A DNA stretch of 64,000 bases from Rhodopseudomonas palustris (GCF_034479375.1 NZ_CP140155.1:2480001-2544000), one strand, 5' to 3'; counted from the first letter of the stretch, positions 16,257 through 25,873 are shown. Numbers and translations are program-made. The notes: generated by a model not told the origin, from the sequence alone.

Positions 16257-17561
16257 CTACTTCTCCTCGAACGCGTCGTAGACGATCCGCTTCAATGCCT
16301 GCTGGATGCGGACGTGGTCGGGTCCGAGGTTTTCCATCAGCAGGATGGTCAATTGCTGCGCGCGGTCGATGACGAAATACACGCCGCCGGCGCCGTCCCA
16401 TTTGATCTCGCCCAGCGAGCCGGGGTCCGGCGGCTGCTTGCGGCCGGCCGAGGTGCGGACCGCGTAGCCGTAGCCGTAACCGAACCCATCGCCCGGATAG
16501 TAGTGCTCGTTGCGTTTGATGCCGGTCTCCGGGCCGATGTGATCGCTGGTCATAGCCTTGAACGCCGACGGGCTGAGATAGCGTCGACCCTCGAATTCGC
16601 CGCCGTTTTCCAGCATCTGCACGAAGCGCGACAGGTCGCGGCGCGTCGAGACCATGCCGCCGCCGCCGGATTGCCAGCGCGTCGGCTCCAGCGCGTTGCG
16701 CTCCTCGCGACGATCCTTCGGCAGCCGCTGCGCATAACGCGCGCGCTCGGCCGGATCGGTGAGAAAGAACTTGGTGTCGGTCATGCCGAGCGGATCGAGC
16801 AGCCGCTGCTTCTCGAACGCGTATAGCGACTGGCCCGACACCACCTCGACGACGCGGCCGAGCACGTCATAGGAGTGACCGTAGTTCCACAGCGTACCGG
16901 GCTGGTCGGCGAGCACGGCGTGGGCGATCCGGTCTGCGAACTCTTCGTTGTCGTAGTCGCCGAAATACATCGCCGAGTACAGCCACTTCACCATGCTATC
17001 GCCGCCGTAGAAGCCGTAGGTGATGCCCGAGGTGTGCAGCAGCAGGTCCTCGATCGTGATCGGCCGCTTCGCCGGCACCAGATCGAGCTGCCGGTTGCCG
17101 TTGTCGGCCTTGCTCTCGACGCCGACGAACATCCGGTCGAAAGCGGGGATGTATTTGCCGACGGGGTCGTTCAGCTCGAGCTTGCCGTCGTCGACCAGCA
17201 TCATCACGGCGACGCTGGTAATCGTCTTGGTCACCGAATGCAGCTCGAAAATCGCATCGTCCCGCATCGGCTTGCCGCTGTCGACGTTCTGCAGGCCGAA
17301 GGCCCTTGCGTAGACGGTCTCGCCGCGGTGGCGGATCTCCACGATCGCGCCGGGGATCTTGCCGGCTGCGACTTCGGCGTTGAAGAAATTGTCGATCCGC
17401 GACGCCAGCAGGTCGCGCGACAGTTCAGCCCGCGGCGGCGGGCCGATGCGCTCGCGCGCGGCGAGCGCGGGAGCGGTGACGAAGCACGCAAGCACGCAGA
17501 CCAGCGCAACGGCCCGCCACGCCGCAGCCAGGACGCGACGATCCGCGCGCGTCCTCACCAC
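16257..17561 (-). CDS. Serine beta-lactamase-family hydrolase (class C-like)
   Basis: The approximately 434-aa exported protein has the penicillin-binding fold. S-V-T-K is the catalytic Ser motif (about residue 109 from this start), Y-G-H-S-Y-D is in the Y-x-N position, and a W-D-G-A-G-G segment is where K-T-G/H-x-G is expected. It is more likely an esterase or D-aminopeptidase than an antibiotic resistance enzyme. The start is uncertain: no ATG precedes the signal peptide. GTG 17561 is my choice; GTG 17558 or TTG starts at 17591 and 17615 are alternatives. Confidence 0.8.
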   Translation of the reverse strand: MVRTRADRRVLAAAWRAVALVCVLACFVTAPALAARERIGPPPRAELSRDLLASRIDNFFNAEVAAGKIPGAIVEIRHRGETVYARAFGLQNVDSGKPMRDDAIFELHSVTKTITSVAVMMLVDDGKLELNDPVGKYIPAFDRMFVGVESKADNGNRQLDLVPAKRPITIEDLLLHTSGITYGFYGGDSMVKWLYSAMYFGDYDNEEFADRIAHAVLADQPGTLWNYGHSYDVLGRVVEVVSGQSLYAFEKQRLLDPLGMTDTKFFLTDPAERARYAQRLPKDRREERNALEPTRWQSGGGGMVSTRRDLSRFVQMLENGGEFEGRRYLSPSAFKAMTSDHIGPETGIKRNEHYYPGDGFGYGYGYAVRTSAGRKQPPDPGSLGEIKWDGAGGVYFVIDRAQQLTILLMENLGPDHVRIQQALKRIVYDAFEEK

Positions 17562-17738
17562 GGTCGACGGCGATCGATGTATTTTAACCAAATGCGATCG
17601 GGCGGTTGCGCGCAAAGTTCACCTGCTGGGGGGATGATGATGCGATCCGACGACGGGCGCGATGTCGAACGAGGTTTCTTCGATCGAGGTCGCGCCGTGT
17701 GATTGTCGGTGACACTCGCAAACCTACGAGGATCAATG

Positions 17739-17903
17739 ATGAGTAGCATTTCGAGCGTGTCGTCGACGACCGTCCCCACGCCGACGCAGGCGAGCCCTCC
17801 GCCGCCGCCCCCGGCCAGGGACAAGGACGATTCGACGACCACCCCACCGGCAAAGGCGGCGTTGCCGCCCGGACAGGGAACGCGGATCGATCAGCTCGCC
17901 TGA
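17739..17903 (+). CDS. 54-aa Ser/Pro-rich hypothetical protein
   Basis: ATG 17739 follows GAGGA by about 6-7 nt. The product is MSSISSVSSTT then proline-rich with six consecutive prolines, and ends G-Q-G-T-R-I-D-Q-L-A. It looks intrinsically disordered. A good intrinsic terminator follows 24 bp after the stop, supporting a real transcription unit. Function unknown. Confidence 0.55.
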   Translation: MSSISSVSSTTVPTPTQASPPPPPPARDKDDSTTTPPAKAALPPGQGTRIDQLA

Positions 17904-17926
17904 CCGGCGAGCTGCCCCGGTGACCG

Positions 17927-17949
17927 GCCCCGCCTCGCGCGGGGCTTTT
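17927..17949 (+). terminator. Intrinsic terminator
   Basis: GCCCCGC - CTCGC - GCGGGGC is a perfect 7-bp stem with a 5-nt loop, followed by TTTT. It lies 24 bp downstream of the 54-aa ORF. Confidence 0.75.
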
Positions 17950-18173
17950 CACATCCGCCGTCCGGCTTCCGACCATGCTCGATTCCTGGTGACGATGGCC
18001 CGCAGGCGCCGCGATGACGCGCCGTCTCGACAACGATCGGCGTCGCCGGATGGTTGCATGGCGCCGCATCCGTCGCACCGCGACCGTGCGCGACGCTATC
18101 GCCGGCGTCCTGCGCTCTGGTAGAACGGGCGAGGCCGTCGATCGATCCAGGCGGCGCGCGCGGGAGCGAATCC

Positions 18174-18533
18174 ATGACCGGACGGAAAGTCTGCACCGGC
18201 GGGTGCCATTGCGGCCAGGTGCGGTTCGAATGCACCACCGATTTTGCGATGGTGACCGCATGCAACTGCTCGATCTGCACCAAGAAGGGGCTGCACTTCA
18301 CGTTTCTGCCGCCGTTGAGCTTTCAGCTCCGCGCCGGTGAAGACAGCCTGAAGGAGTATCTCTTCAACCAGCGCGCCATCCGCCACCAGCTCTGCATCGA
18401 ATGCGGCGTCGACGTGTTCGCGCGCGGCACCAAGCCGGACGGCAGCGAAGTGATCGCCCTGAACGTCTCGTGCATCGACGGGATCGATCTCGCCGCGCTG
18501 AAGATGACGCCGGTGGATGGACGGAGCAGGTAG
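18174..18533 (+). CDS. GFA-family zinc protein
   Basis: The 119-aa protein has the glutathione-dependent formaldehyde-activating enzyme/CENP-V fold. Zinc cysteines are seen at C11-x-C13, C30-x-C32-x-x-C35 and C74-x-x-C77. Many members do not act on formaldehyde, so the substrate is uncertain. It is cytosolic. Start ATG 18174 follows GGGAG. Confidence 0.9.
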   Translation: MTGRKVCTGGCHCGQVRFECTTDFAMVTACNCSICTKKGLHFTFLPPLSFQLRAGEDSLKEYLFNQRAIRHQLCIECGVDVFARGTKPDGSEVIALNVSCIDGIDLAALKMTPVDGRSR

Positions 18534-18555
18534 TCGCCAGTCCTCCCCTCTCGGC

Positions 18556-18663
18556 CGTCATTCCGGGGCGCGAGCGCAGCTCGCGAGCCCGGAATCCCGA
18601 GATGATTGCGCAATGACTCGCCCCTGAGATTCCGGGTTCGCGCTGCGCGCGCCCCGGAATGAC
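18556..18663. repeat. Intergenic inverted repeat, family B (copy 2)
   Basis: CGTCATTCCGGGGCGCGAGC at the left and GCGCGCCCCGGAATGAC at the right, with CCCGGAATC / GATTCCGGG inside. It lies between the convergent GFA and glutathione transferase genes. Confidence 0.88.
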
Positions 18664-18721
18664 TCGTGGAGAGGACCGGAATGACTCGCGGAGAGGCAAT
18701 GCGCGACGACCGGCGGGCCCG

Positions 18722-19432
18722 TTACTTGTCCAGCGCCTTGTAGTGCCGGAAGATGCCGTCCTCGTTGAACGGGATGCGGCGGGCGCTGTCGAGATAGGCC
18801 TTGATGTTCGGCCGCGCGGCGACGCGATCGTGCAGGCCGATCAGGCCCGGCAGCTTGCGCTCCAGCTTCTTCATACCGCGCGGAAACGCGTAGCGCATCC
18901 CCGCGACGATCTGGAACAGCGACAGATCGGCATAGGTCGGCTTGCGCCCGGTGACGAACGGCCCGCCGCCACCCGCGATCAGCCGCTCGAAATAGCCGAG
19001 ATATTTCGGCGCGCGCTGTTTGCGGAACTCCACGCTGCGCTTCTTCGCCGCCGCGCGCTGTTCCTCGTAGTACAACGAGGTTCCGATTGGATGGTGGGTG
19101 TCGTGCACCTCCTGGACGAAGTCGGCGATGGTGAGCTGGAGCTGATGCACCCACAGCCGCCCGGCCTCGGTCTTCGGCGCGAGGCCGTGCCGCGCGCCGA
19201 GATAGAGCAGGATGTTCGCGGTCTGGCCGATCGTGAGCGATCCGGCCCTGAGGAACGGCGGCGCGAAGGACGGCGTGCCCTGCTCGGCCTGCATCATCTT
19301 CATCATCTTGGAAACGCCCGCCTTGTTGCGGCGGGCGACGTCGACATAGTCGGCGCCGGCCTCCTCCAGCGCGAGGCGGACGAATTCGCCGCGGCCCTGG
19401 ATGCTCGGCCAGTAGTACAGCTCGTAGCGCAT
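18722..19432 (-). CDS. Glutathione S-transferase family protein
   Basis: The 236-aa protein has an N-terminal thioredoxin-like domain (Y-E-L-Y-Y-W-P-S-I-Q-G-R-G-E-F-V-R-L-A-L-E-E-A-G) and an all-helical C-terminal domain (P-T-Y-A-D-L-S-L-F-Q-I). The I-Q-G-R-G-E start resembles sigma/alpha-like GSTs where Tyr activates glutathione. It probably conjugates or isomerises an unknown substrate. Monocistronic. Confidence 0.9.
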   Translation of the reverse strand: MRYELYYWPSIQGRGEFVRLALEEAGADYVDVARRNKAGVSKMMKMMQAEQGTPSFAPPFLRAGSLTIGQTANILLYLGARHGLAPKTEAGRLWVHQLQLTIADFVQEVHDTHHPIGTSLYYEEQRAAAKKRSVEFRKQRAPKYLGYFERLIAGGGGPFVTGRKPTYADLSLFQIVAGMRYAFPRGMKKLERKLPGLIGLHDRVAARPNIKAYLDSARRIPFNEDGIFRHYKALDK

Positions 19433-19530
19433 CGGCGATCCTCCCTTGCCTCACGCGGTGCCGGAATGACCAATGCGTCAACGCGGCAGCGGTTCATCGC
19501 CGACGATATTGCCGCGCATCGTCCCAAACG

Positions 19531-19560
19531 AAAAGCGCCGCGGAAACCTCCGCGGCGCTT
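19531..19560 (-). terminator. Intrinsic terminator of the Tim44-like gene
   Basis: AAGCGCCGCGGA / TCCGCGGCGCTT is a perfect 12-bp stem with a 4-nt loop. On the minus strand it is followed by a short T tract. It is 20 bp after the Tim44-like stop. Confidence 0.85.
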
Positions 19561-19580
19561 CGACCTCACATGCGTGAGGA

Positions 19581-20588
19581 TCAGTTGGTCTGCTGGATCG
19601 CCGACAGTTCCCAATTGGCGCCGGGCCGCCGCGCGAAGGTCCACACTTCGGTGACCTCGATCGGCGTTTCGCTGCCGGCGACGAGCCGGTCGGTGCCGCG
19701 CTCCAGAGTCTTGTCGACCAGCGAGAACCGCATCGCCACGGTGGCGTAGTCGGTCTCGCCTTCGCGCCAGGCCTCGGCGAGATCGCCCTGCAGCAGCTTG
19801 ACGTCCGACACCTTGTTGATGTCGTTGTTCGCCTTGTTCTCCGCCAGATCCTTGGCGAAGTACGACGCCATCTCCGGGGTCGTGAGCTGGTTCAGCTTCT
19901 CCGTGTCCTCGTTCGACCAGGCCGACTGGATGTCGCCGAGCAGTTGCTCGAACGCCTCGTAGTCCTCCGGCTTGATCTCGAGAGGCGGCAGGTTCGGGGC
20001 GCTGCCACCGCTGCCGAAGCCGAAGCCGGTGCGATAGGCCGGCGCGGGCTCGGGGCCCGGACCGACGGTCGGACCGGCGTTCGAGTTGGTGTTGGCATAG
20101 GCCGGGGCCGGCTGCGGGTTGTTGCGACGCTGCCACCACGACCACGCCAACCGCGCGACCACGACCACCAGCACGACCTGCAGGATCAGGCCGATGATCG
20201 ACGCGAAGCCGCCGAGGCCGGACAGGAAGCCGCCACCGAACAGCATGCCGAGCAGGCCGGCGCCGAGGAAGCCGGCGGCGAGGCCGCCGAGCATCCCCAT
20301 GCCGGGCCGGTTGAAGAAGCCGCCCTTGGCGGCTGCGCCGGCCGCGGGCGCGGCCATGCCCGGGCTGCCCGGCTGGCTCATGGTGCGATTGAACGGCTGG
20401 GCGGCGTTCGGCGCCGTCGGCGTGGCTTTCGGCGCCATGAAGCTGCGCGAGCCGCGCGAGCCCGAGCTGCCGCCGCCGCCCACGCGCGCTTCGGCCGCCG
20501 ACGAGAGCGCAAGCGCAAGCGGCATGGCCAGCGACAGGGTCACGGCCAGTGCAGCAACAACGCCACGCGTGCGATGCAAAAAGTTCAT
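19581..20588 (-). CDS. Tim44-domain membrane protein
   Basis: The 335-aa protein has a signal/anchor segment, a Gly/Ser/Pro-rich stretch, glycine-rich hydrophobic segments near residues 95-150 (G-M-G-M-L-G-G-L-A-A-G-F-L-G-A-G-L-L) and a C-terminal Tim44-like domain from about 205. That domain ends with V-T-E-V-W-T-F-A-R and W-E-L-S-A-I-Q-Q-T. Such proteins are inner-membrane anchored; the bacterial role is unclear. It has its own terminator. Confidence 0.85.
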   Translation of the reverse strand: MNFLHRTRGVVAALAVTLSLAMPLALALSSAAEARVGGGGSSGSRGSRSFMAPKATPTAPNAAQPFNRTMSQPGSPGMAAPAAGAAAKGGFFNRPGMGMLGGLAAGFLGAGLLGMLFGGGFLSGLGGFASIIGLILQVVLVVVVARLAWSWWQRRNNPQPAPAYANTNSNAGPTVGPGPEPAPAYRTGFGFGSGGSAPNLPPLEIKPEDYEAFEQLLGDIQSAWSNEDTEKLNQLTTPEMASYFAKDLAENKANNDINKVSDVKLLQGDLAEAWREGETDYATVAMRFSLVDKTLERGTDRLVAGSETPIEVTEVWTFARRPGANWELSAIQQTN

Positions 20589-20748
20589 TGGTTTCCCTCA
20601 ATCCCCGTCAGGGGGAAGCTCTTGTAAAATGGTCAGGGCGGCCCGGATTGGAAGCCTTCTCAACGTCGCAGGGGCGTCGCAAGCCTGCGGCCCTCGGTCG
20701 CGGAGGGCGTGTTTGCGGCCCGAATCGGCCGGAACCAAGACGAACGGC

Positions 20749-23292
20749 TTAGTTCGCCCCCATCGTCTCCTTCACCTTCGCAACCAGCGCGCTCAGGGCG
20801 AAGGGTTTCGCCAGGAACGCGAACTGCTCGTTTTCCGGCAGGCTCTTCTCGAACGCGTCTTCGGCATAGCCGGAGACGAAGATGATCTTCAGATCGGGAT
20901 TGCGCGCGCGCATTTCCTTCAACAAAGTCGGGCCGTCCATCTCCGGCATCACCACGTCGGAGACGACGAGATCGATGCCGCCGTTCTCCGCCTCCAGCGC
21001 TTCCATCGCTTCGATGCCGTTGCCGGCCTCGATCACGTGGTAGCCGCGCGAACGCAGGCCGCGGGCGTTGAGCGAGCGCAGGCCCTCCTCGTCCTCGACC
21101 AGCAGGATGGTGCCCTGCCCGGTCATGTCGGCGCGCGGCTTGGCGGAGGCCGCCGCCGCCGCGCTGCCGATCACCGCCGGCGCGTCCGGCTGCGCCTCTG
21201 GCAGCGCGTCGTGGCGCGGCAGGAAGATGTGGAAGGTGGTGCCCCGGCCGGGCTCGGAGTCGACGTAGACGAAGCCGCCGGTCTGCTTGATGATGCCGTA
21301 CACGGTCGAGAGCCCGAGGCCGGTGCCCTTGCCGACGTCCTTGGTCGAGAAGAACGGCTCGAATATCTTGTCGACGATATCGGCGGGGATGCCGGTGCCT
21401 GTGTCGCTGACGTCGATCCGCACGTAGTCCGCCGCCGGCATGCCCTTGTGGGCGAGTTGCGCCGCTTCCGCGGCCGGGACGTTGGAGGTGCGGATCGCGA
21501 GCTTACCGCCGTCGGGCATCGCGTCGCGCGCATTCACCGCGAGATTGACGATCACCTGCTCGAATTGCGAGACGTCGGCCTTGACCCGCCACAGGTCGCG
21601 GCCGTGTTGCATTTCGAGCGAGACCTTCTCGCCGATCAGTCGCTTCAGCAGCCGGTCGATGTCGGTCAGCGCCTCGCCGAGATCGAGCACCTGCGGGCGC
21701 AATGTCTGCTTGCGCGAGAACGCCAGCAATTGCCGCACCAGCGTCGCGGCGCGGGTGGCGTTCTGCTTGATCTGCATGATGTCCTGGAACGACGGGTCGG
21801 TCGGCTTGTGCGCGTTCAGCAGGAAGTCGTTGGCCATCATGATGGCCGAGAGCACGTTGTTGAAATCGTGCGCGATGCCGCCGGCGAGCTGGCCGATCGT
21901 GTCCATCTTCTGCGCCTGGTTGACCTGGTTCTCCAGCGCGCGCCGCTCGGTGGTCTCGAGCAGATAGACGATCGCGGCCTCGGCGTCGCCGTCGTCGGCG
22001 ACCGCGGTGACGAAGAACTGCCCCCAGCGTTCCTTGGCGCCGTCGAGCATCACCTCGACCGGCGCGATGTCGGCCTGGCCCTGCGCGGCCTGATCGATCG
22101 CCGCGCCGAGCGTGGCGCGGTCGCGGGTGCTGACCGCGGCGAGAATCGACCTGGCGGCGCCGCCCGACGAGTCCAGGCTCTGCGCCAGCTTGGCGAAGCG
22201 GGCATTGGCGCGCACCACCGCGCCGGATTTGTCCACCGTGGCGATCGCCATCGGGGTGTGGTCGAAGAACCGCATGAAGCGGATCTCGGCGGCGCGTTGC
22301 GGATCGAGCCGCTCGTCGCGGGCGCGGCTGATCACCAGCGTGCGCGACGCGCCGGGCGCGCCGTCGGCGCCGAAGGCGAGCTTGTGATACAGCCGCACCG
22401 GCATGGTCTTGCCGCTGCGCATCTTCAGGTCGATGTCGAATACTTCGGTCTTGACCTCGCCCGGTTCGGGCACGATCGAGGTCAGCAATGCCGCGCCGTC
22501 GCCGGAGACGATGTCGCCGAGCTTCAAGCCGCCGGAACCGATTTCCGCGAGGTCGTGGTCGAGCCAGTTCGCCAGCGTCGCGTTGACGTAGACCAGGTTG
22601 CCGGCGGCATCGACCGAGAAGAACCCGCAGGGCGCGTGGTCGAGATATTCGATGGCGTGCTGCAGTTCCTGGAACACGTCCTCCTGGTGCTCGCGGTCGC
22701 GGGTGATGTCGGCCAGCGACCACACCGTCTGCTTGGCCTCGCGCTTGCCGGGCCCGAGCGGACGCACCCGCATCCGCATCCAGCGGCCCTGCACGCCGTC
22801 GGCGCCGGCGACGCGGACCTCTTCCTGCAGCCGCTTGCCCTCGCGCGCCGCCTTCAGCAGCCGGAACACGGCCTCGGAGACGTCGGGATTGCCGATGAAC
22901 ACCCGCTCCACCGGCCGGACGTCCAGCATCGTCGCAGCGCCGGTCAGCGCCAGATAGGCCGGGTTGGCATAGACCACATGGCCGCGCGAATCGGTGACGG
23001 CGATGCCGTCGAACGCGCCCTCGGAGATCGCCCGCAGCACCGGATCGTCGGCAGCCCGGTCGGCGAAGCCGACGATCCCGGCGGCGAAGGCGAACAGCAT
23101 GAACAGCCCGACCATCGCCAGAAGCGCCAGCAGGCCGAGAATATAGGGCTGCGCCTCGGCGCGGCCGAGCGTCATGAACGCCACGGCGGCGGCGACGATG
23201 GCGCCCGCCACCAGCAACACCAGGACGATGCTGCCGCGGCGGCGCCCCGGCTCCGCGGCGGGGGGCGGAGCCTGATGGTCGTTGATGGTCAT
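20749..23292 (-). CDS. cckA: Hybrid histidine kinase CckA
   Basis: The 847-aa protein has two transmembrane helices (about 22-40 and 49-72). Three PAS-like regions follow (about 88-200, 210-325 and 335-450). The HisKA domain has H475 in G-G-I-A-H-D-F-N-N, and the HATPase carries D-T-G-T-G-I-P and G-T-G-L-G-L-S. The C-terminal receiver has phospho-Asp 779 in V-V-S-D-V-V-M-P. The architecture and motifs are those of CckA, which feeds phosphate through ChpT to CtrA and CpdR. It lies 189 bp after flhB in the same direction, next to genes carrying CtrA boxes. ATG 23292 is used. Confidence 0.93.
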   Translation of the reverse strand: MTINDHQAPPPAAEPGRRRGSIVLVLLVAGAIVAAAVAFMTLGRAEAQPYILGLLALLAMVGLFMLFAFAAGIVGFADRAADDPVLRAISEGAFDGIAVTDSRGHVVYANPAYLALTGAATMLDVRPVERVFIGNPDVSEAVFRLLKAAREGKRLQEEVRVAGADGVQGRWMRMRVRPLGPGKREAKQTVWSLADITRDREHQEDVFQELQHAIEYLDHAPCGFFSVDAAGNLVYVNATLANWLDHDLAEIGSGGLKLGDIVSGDGAALLTSIVPEPGEVKTEVFDIDLKMRSGKTMPVRLYHKLAFGADGAPGASRTLVISRARDERLDPQRAAEIRFMRFFDHTPMAIATVDKSGAVVRANARFAKLAQSLDSSGGAARSILAAVSTRDRATLGAAIDQAAQGQADIAPVEVMLDGAKERWGQFFVTAVADDGDAEAAIVYLLETTERRALENQVNQAQKMDTIGQLAGGIAHDFNNVLSAIMMANDFLLNAHKPTDPSFQDIMQIKQNATRAATLVRQLLAFSRKQTLRPQVLDLGEALTDIDRLLKRLIGEKVSLEMQHGRDLWRVKADVSQFEQVIVNLAVNARDAMPDGGKLAIRTSNVPAAEAAQLAHKGMPAADYVRIDVSDTGTGIPADIVDKIFEPFFSTKDVGKGTGLGLSTVYGIIKQTGGFVYVDSEPGRGTTFHIFLPRHDALPEAQPDAPAVIGSAAAAASAKPRADMTGQGTILLVEDEEGLRSLNARGLRSRGYHVIEAGNGIEAMEALEAENGGIDLVVSDVVMPEMDGPTLLKEMRARNPDLKIIFVSGYAEDAFEKSLPENEQFAFLAKPFALSALVAKVKETMGAN

Positions 23293-23481
23293 GGTCACCG
23301 AACCGATCCCTTGCCCGCCGGCGCAGCGGCGGCACGGCCCCACCTGCCTGAATCGGAGCCGACCGCGCAAGTACATCCTCGGTCCCGGCCGCTCTCCCGA
23401 CAGGTCCGAACGGCCTGATCGGAGCGGCAATCCCCGAAAATCCGCTCACGGCGATCGCCCGGCCCCCGCATCGCCATTGCT

Positions 23482-24558
23482 TCAGGTCCGCCGGCCGCCG
23501 AAGCGCCGCCGCAGGTTCATGACGTAGCCGATCACCTCGGCGACGGCGTGATAGTGCTCGACCGGGATTTCCTCGTCGACGTCGACGGTGGCGTAGAGCG
23601 CGCGCGCCAGCGGCACGTTCTCGACGATCGGCACGTCGTTGGCCTTCGCCACTTCCCTGATCTTGAACGCGATCGCGTCGGCGCCCTTGGCGACGCAGAT
23701 CGGCGCCTGCATGCCGCGCTCGTATTTCAGCGCCACCGAGAAGTGGGTCGGGTTGGTGATGACGACCGAGGCGCCGGGCACCGCCGCCATCATCCGCTTC
23801 TTCATCCGCTGGTAACGGATCTGCCGGATTCGGCCCTTGATGTGGGGGTCACCTTCCGACTGCTTGTATTCTTCCTTGACCTCCTGCAGCGACATCTTCT
23901 GTCGCTCGCGCCAGGTGTGGTACTGGAAGAAATAGTCGCCGGCCGCGACGAAGGCGAGCACCGCCGCCACCGTCCCCATCAGTTTCAGTGTCAGCGAAAC
24001 CGTGACGCCGAGCAGCGCGGCGACGTCCATCTGCAGCAGCGCGTCGAGCCGGTCGCGCTCCGGATACAGCACCGCGACCATCACCACGCCGAGCGCGATC
24101 ACCTTGAACAGGCCCTTGACGAAATTCGCCAGCGCCTGCTTGCCGAACAACCGCTTGGCGCCCTCGAGTGGCGACAGCTTGCTGAGTTTCGGCTTCAGCC
24201 CCTCGGCGGAGAACACCAGCCGATGCTGGATCAGATTGCTGCCGATCGCGACCAGCGCCAGCAGCAGCAGCGGCACGCCGAGAACCGAGATCAGCGTCAG
24301 CATCAGGCTCTTGGTGAGCCCGAGAAGGCCGTCGCCGTCGACTGGGAGCATCCAGGACTTCTCGATCAGCACCTTCATCGGCCCGGTGATGCCGGTGCCG
24401 ATCGAGCCGGAAAACGACGACAGCAGCAGGGTCGCGCCGGCGATCACGAACCAGGTGTTGACCTCCTGGCTCTTGGCGACGTCGCCTTTCTCGAGCGCGT
24501 CGTCGAGGCGCTTCTGTGTCGGCTCTTCTTGTTTCTCCTGGTCGCTGTCGTCCGACAT
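23482..24558 (-). CDS. flhB: Flagellar export switch protein FlhB
   Basis: The 358-aa protein has a short acidic N-terminus with E-E-P-T-Q-K-R-L-D-D-A, four transmembrane helices and the cytoplasmic autocleavage site N-P-T-H at 269-272. It switches the type III export gate from rod/hook to filament substrates. It is the last flagellar gene of flgB-flgC-fliE-fliQ-fliR-flhB, 26 bp after fliR. Confidence 0.97.
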   Translation of the reverse strand: MSDDSDQEKQEEPTQKRLDDALEKGDVAKSQEVNTWFVIAGATLLLSSFSGSIGTGITGPMKVLIEKSWMLPVDGDGLLGLTKSLMLTLISVLGVPLLLLALVAIGSNLIQHRLVFSAEGLKPKLSKLSPLEGAKRLFGKQALANFVKGLFKVIALGVVMVAVLYPERDRLDALLQMDVAALLGVTVSLTLKLMGTVAAVLAFVAAGDYFFQYHTWRERQKMSLQEVKEEYKQSEGDPHIKGRIRQIRYQRMKKRMMAAVPGASVVITNPTHFSVALKYERGMQAPICVAKGADAIAFKIREVAKANDVPIVENVPLARALYATVDVDEEIPVEHYHAVAEVIGYVMNLRRRFGGRRT

Positions 24559-24584
24559 CGCTCAGGCGTCCCGCGCGGTCGGGC

Positions 24585-25352
24585 TCAGCGTGGCGTCAAT
24601 TCCTGCATGACGCCGCCGAAATAGTTGAGAAACGTGGTCATCATCGTGGTGAGCACGGCCGCGAGGATAATGAAGCCGATCACGATGGAGAGCGGCACGC
24701 CGACGAAATACACCTGCATTTGCGGCATCAGCCGCGCCAGGATGCCGAGGCCGATATTGAACACCAGGCCGAACACCAGGAACGGCGCGGCGAGTTGCAT
24801 GCCGATCTTGAACGAGGCGGCGAAGGCCTTGGTGGCGAGCGCGGCGACGTCGCCGCTGTTCAGCAACTCGCCGGGCGCGAAGATCTTGTAGCTGTCGCTG
24901 AGCGCCTCGATCACCAGATGATGCGAATCCGTGGCGAACAGCATCGTCACGCCGAGAATGGTGAGGAAATTGCCGATCAGCAGCCCCTGCTGCCCCTGGG
25001 TCGGATCGACCGCCGTGACGAAGCCGAGCCCGAGCTGCTGCGCGATCACCGAGCCCGCGACCTGCAGCGCCGACAGCGTCACTCGCGCGGTGGCGCCGAG
25101 CACGATGCCGATGATGATTTCCTGCACCATCAGCACCAGCAGCGGCGTCAGCGACGACATGTCGACCTGATAGGCATTGCGGTGCAGCGGCAGGATGATC
25201 AGCGTCAGGCCGAGCGCGATCGACAGCTTGATCCGCGTCGGGATGTTGGTTTCGCCGAGCGTCGGCATCAGCATCACCATCGCGCCGACGCGGGCGAACA
25301 CCAGCATGAAGGCGGCGCCGAGCGCGGGCAGGAACGAGACGTCGATGCGCAT
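24585..25352 (-). CDS. fliR: Flagellar export gate protein FliR
   Basis: The 255-aa inner-membrane protein has about six transmembrane helices. Signatures include F-A-R-V-G-A-M-V-M-L-M-P, P-T-R-I-K-L-S-I-A-L and a C-terminal P-Q-M-Q-V-Y-F-V-G-V-P-L-S-I. It is a component of the FliPQR export core. ATG 25352 gives the standard N-terminus; upstream in-frame codons have no family similarity. The gap to flhB is 26 bp. Confidence 0.95.
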   Translation of the reverse strand: MRIDVSFLPALGAAFMLVFARVGAMVMLMPTLGETNIPTRIKLSIALGLTLIILPLHRNAYQVDMSSLTPLLVLMVQEIIIGIVLGATARVTLSALQVAGSVIAQQLGLGFVTAVDPTQGQQGLLIGNFLTILGVTMLFATDSHHLVIEALSDSYKIFAPGELLNSGDVAALATKAFAASFKIGMQLAAPFLVFGLVFNIGLGILARLMPQMQVYFVGVPLSIVIGFIILAAVLTTMMTTFLNYFGGVMQELTPR

Positions 25353-25464
25353 GGCGGGAATCTGCGTCGGGATCAAGGGCGACCGCGGTGGCGGCGCGGC
25401 GGACCGCTGCGATAGCGGCCGCGAACGCCGCACACCGTCCGGTGGCGCGGACCCCGATCATGCG

Positions 25465-25728
25465 TCAACCGCCGACGATTCGCGATGAAATCCGCAGCAT
25501 TTCGGCGTGAAGCCGATCGGCCATGAACGGCAGCGTCAGCACCAGCGTGAGGAACATCGCCAGAATCTTCGGCACGAACACCAGCGTCTGTTCCTGGATC
25601 TGGGTCAGCGCCTGCACCAGCGACACCGCCACGCCGACGACCAGGCCGACCCCCATCAACGGCGCCGAGACGATCACGATCGTCCAGACCGCTTCGCGGG
25701 CGATATCGAGAGTTTCAGCGCCGGTCAT
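25465..25728 (-). CDS. fliQ: Flagellar export gate protein FliQ
   Basis: This 87-aa protein with two transmembrane helices is standard FliQ size. It has T-L-D-I-A-R-E-A-V-W-T-I, then S-L-V-Q-A-L-T-Q-I-Q-E-Q-T-L-V-F-V-P-K, the family signature loop. It is located between fliE and fliR. A family A repeat separates it from fliE. Confidence 0.96.
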   Translation of the reverse strand: MTGAETLDIAREAVWTIVIVSAPLMGVGLVVGVAVSLVQALTQIQEQTLVFVPKILAMFLTLVLTLPFMADRLHAEMLRISSRIVGG

Positions 25729-25750
25729 ATGGAGATCCTTCGTTGTGTGG

Positions 25751-25834
25751 CGTCATTGCGAGGAGCGCAGCGACGAAGCAATCCAGATGCTTCACCGATT
25801 GGTCCTGGATTGCTTCGCTTCGCTCGCAATGACG
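25751..25834. repeat. Intergenic inverted repeat, family A (copy 2)
   Basis: CGTCATTGCGAGGAGCGCAG and CTTCGCTCGCAATGACG arms, in the reverse orientation to the copy at 8192. It lies inside the flgB-flhB operon between fliE and fliQ, so it must be transcribed through or must attenuate the downstream genes. Confidence 0.9.
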
Positions 25835-25873
25835 GCACCTGTCGGCGTCGACCCGTCTGCGAGCGGTCGCCGA

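Noticed and set aside
20119..23418. A very long open frame on the plus strand opposite cckA and the Tim44-like gene
   Set aside because: It is antisense to two clearly identified genes, with no ribosome-binding site and biased residues (Arg, His, Gln, Asp). It is a by-product of high GC in the third codon positions.
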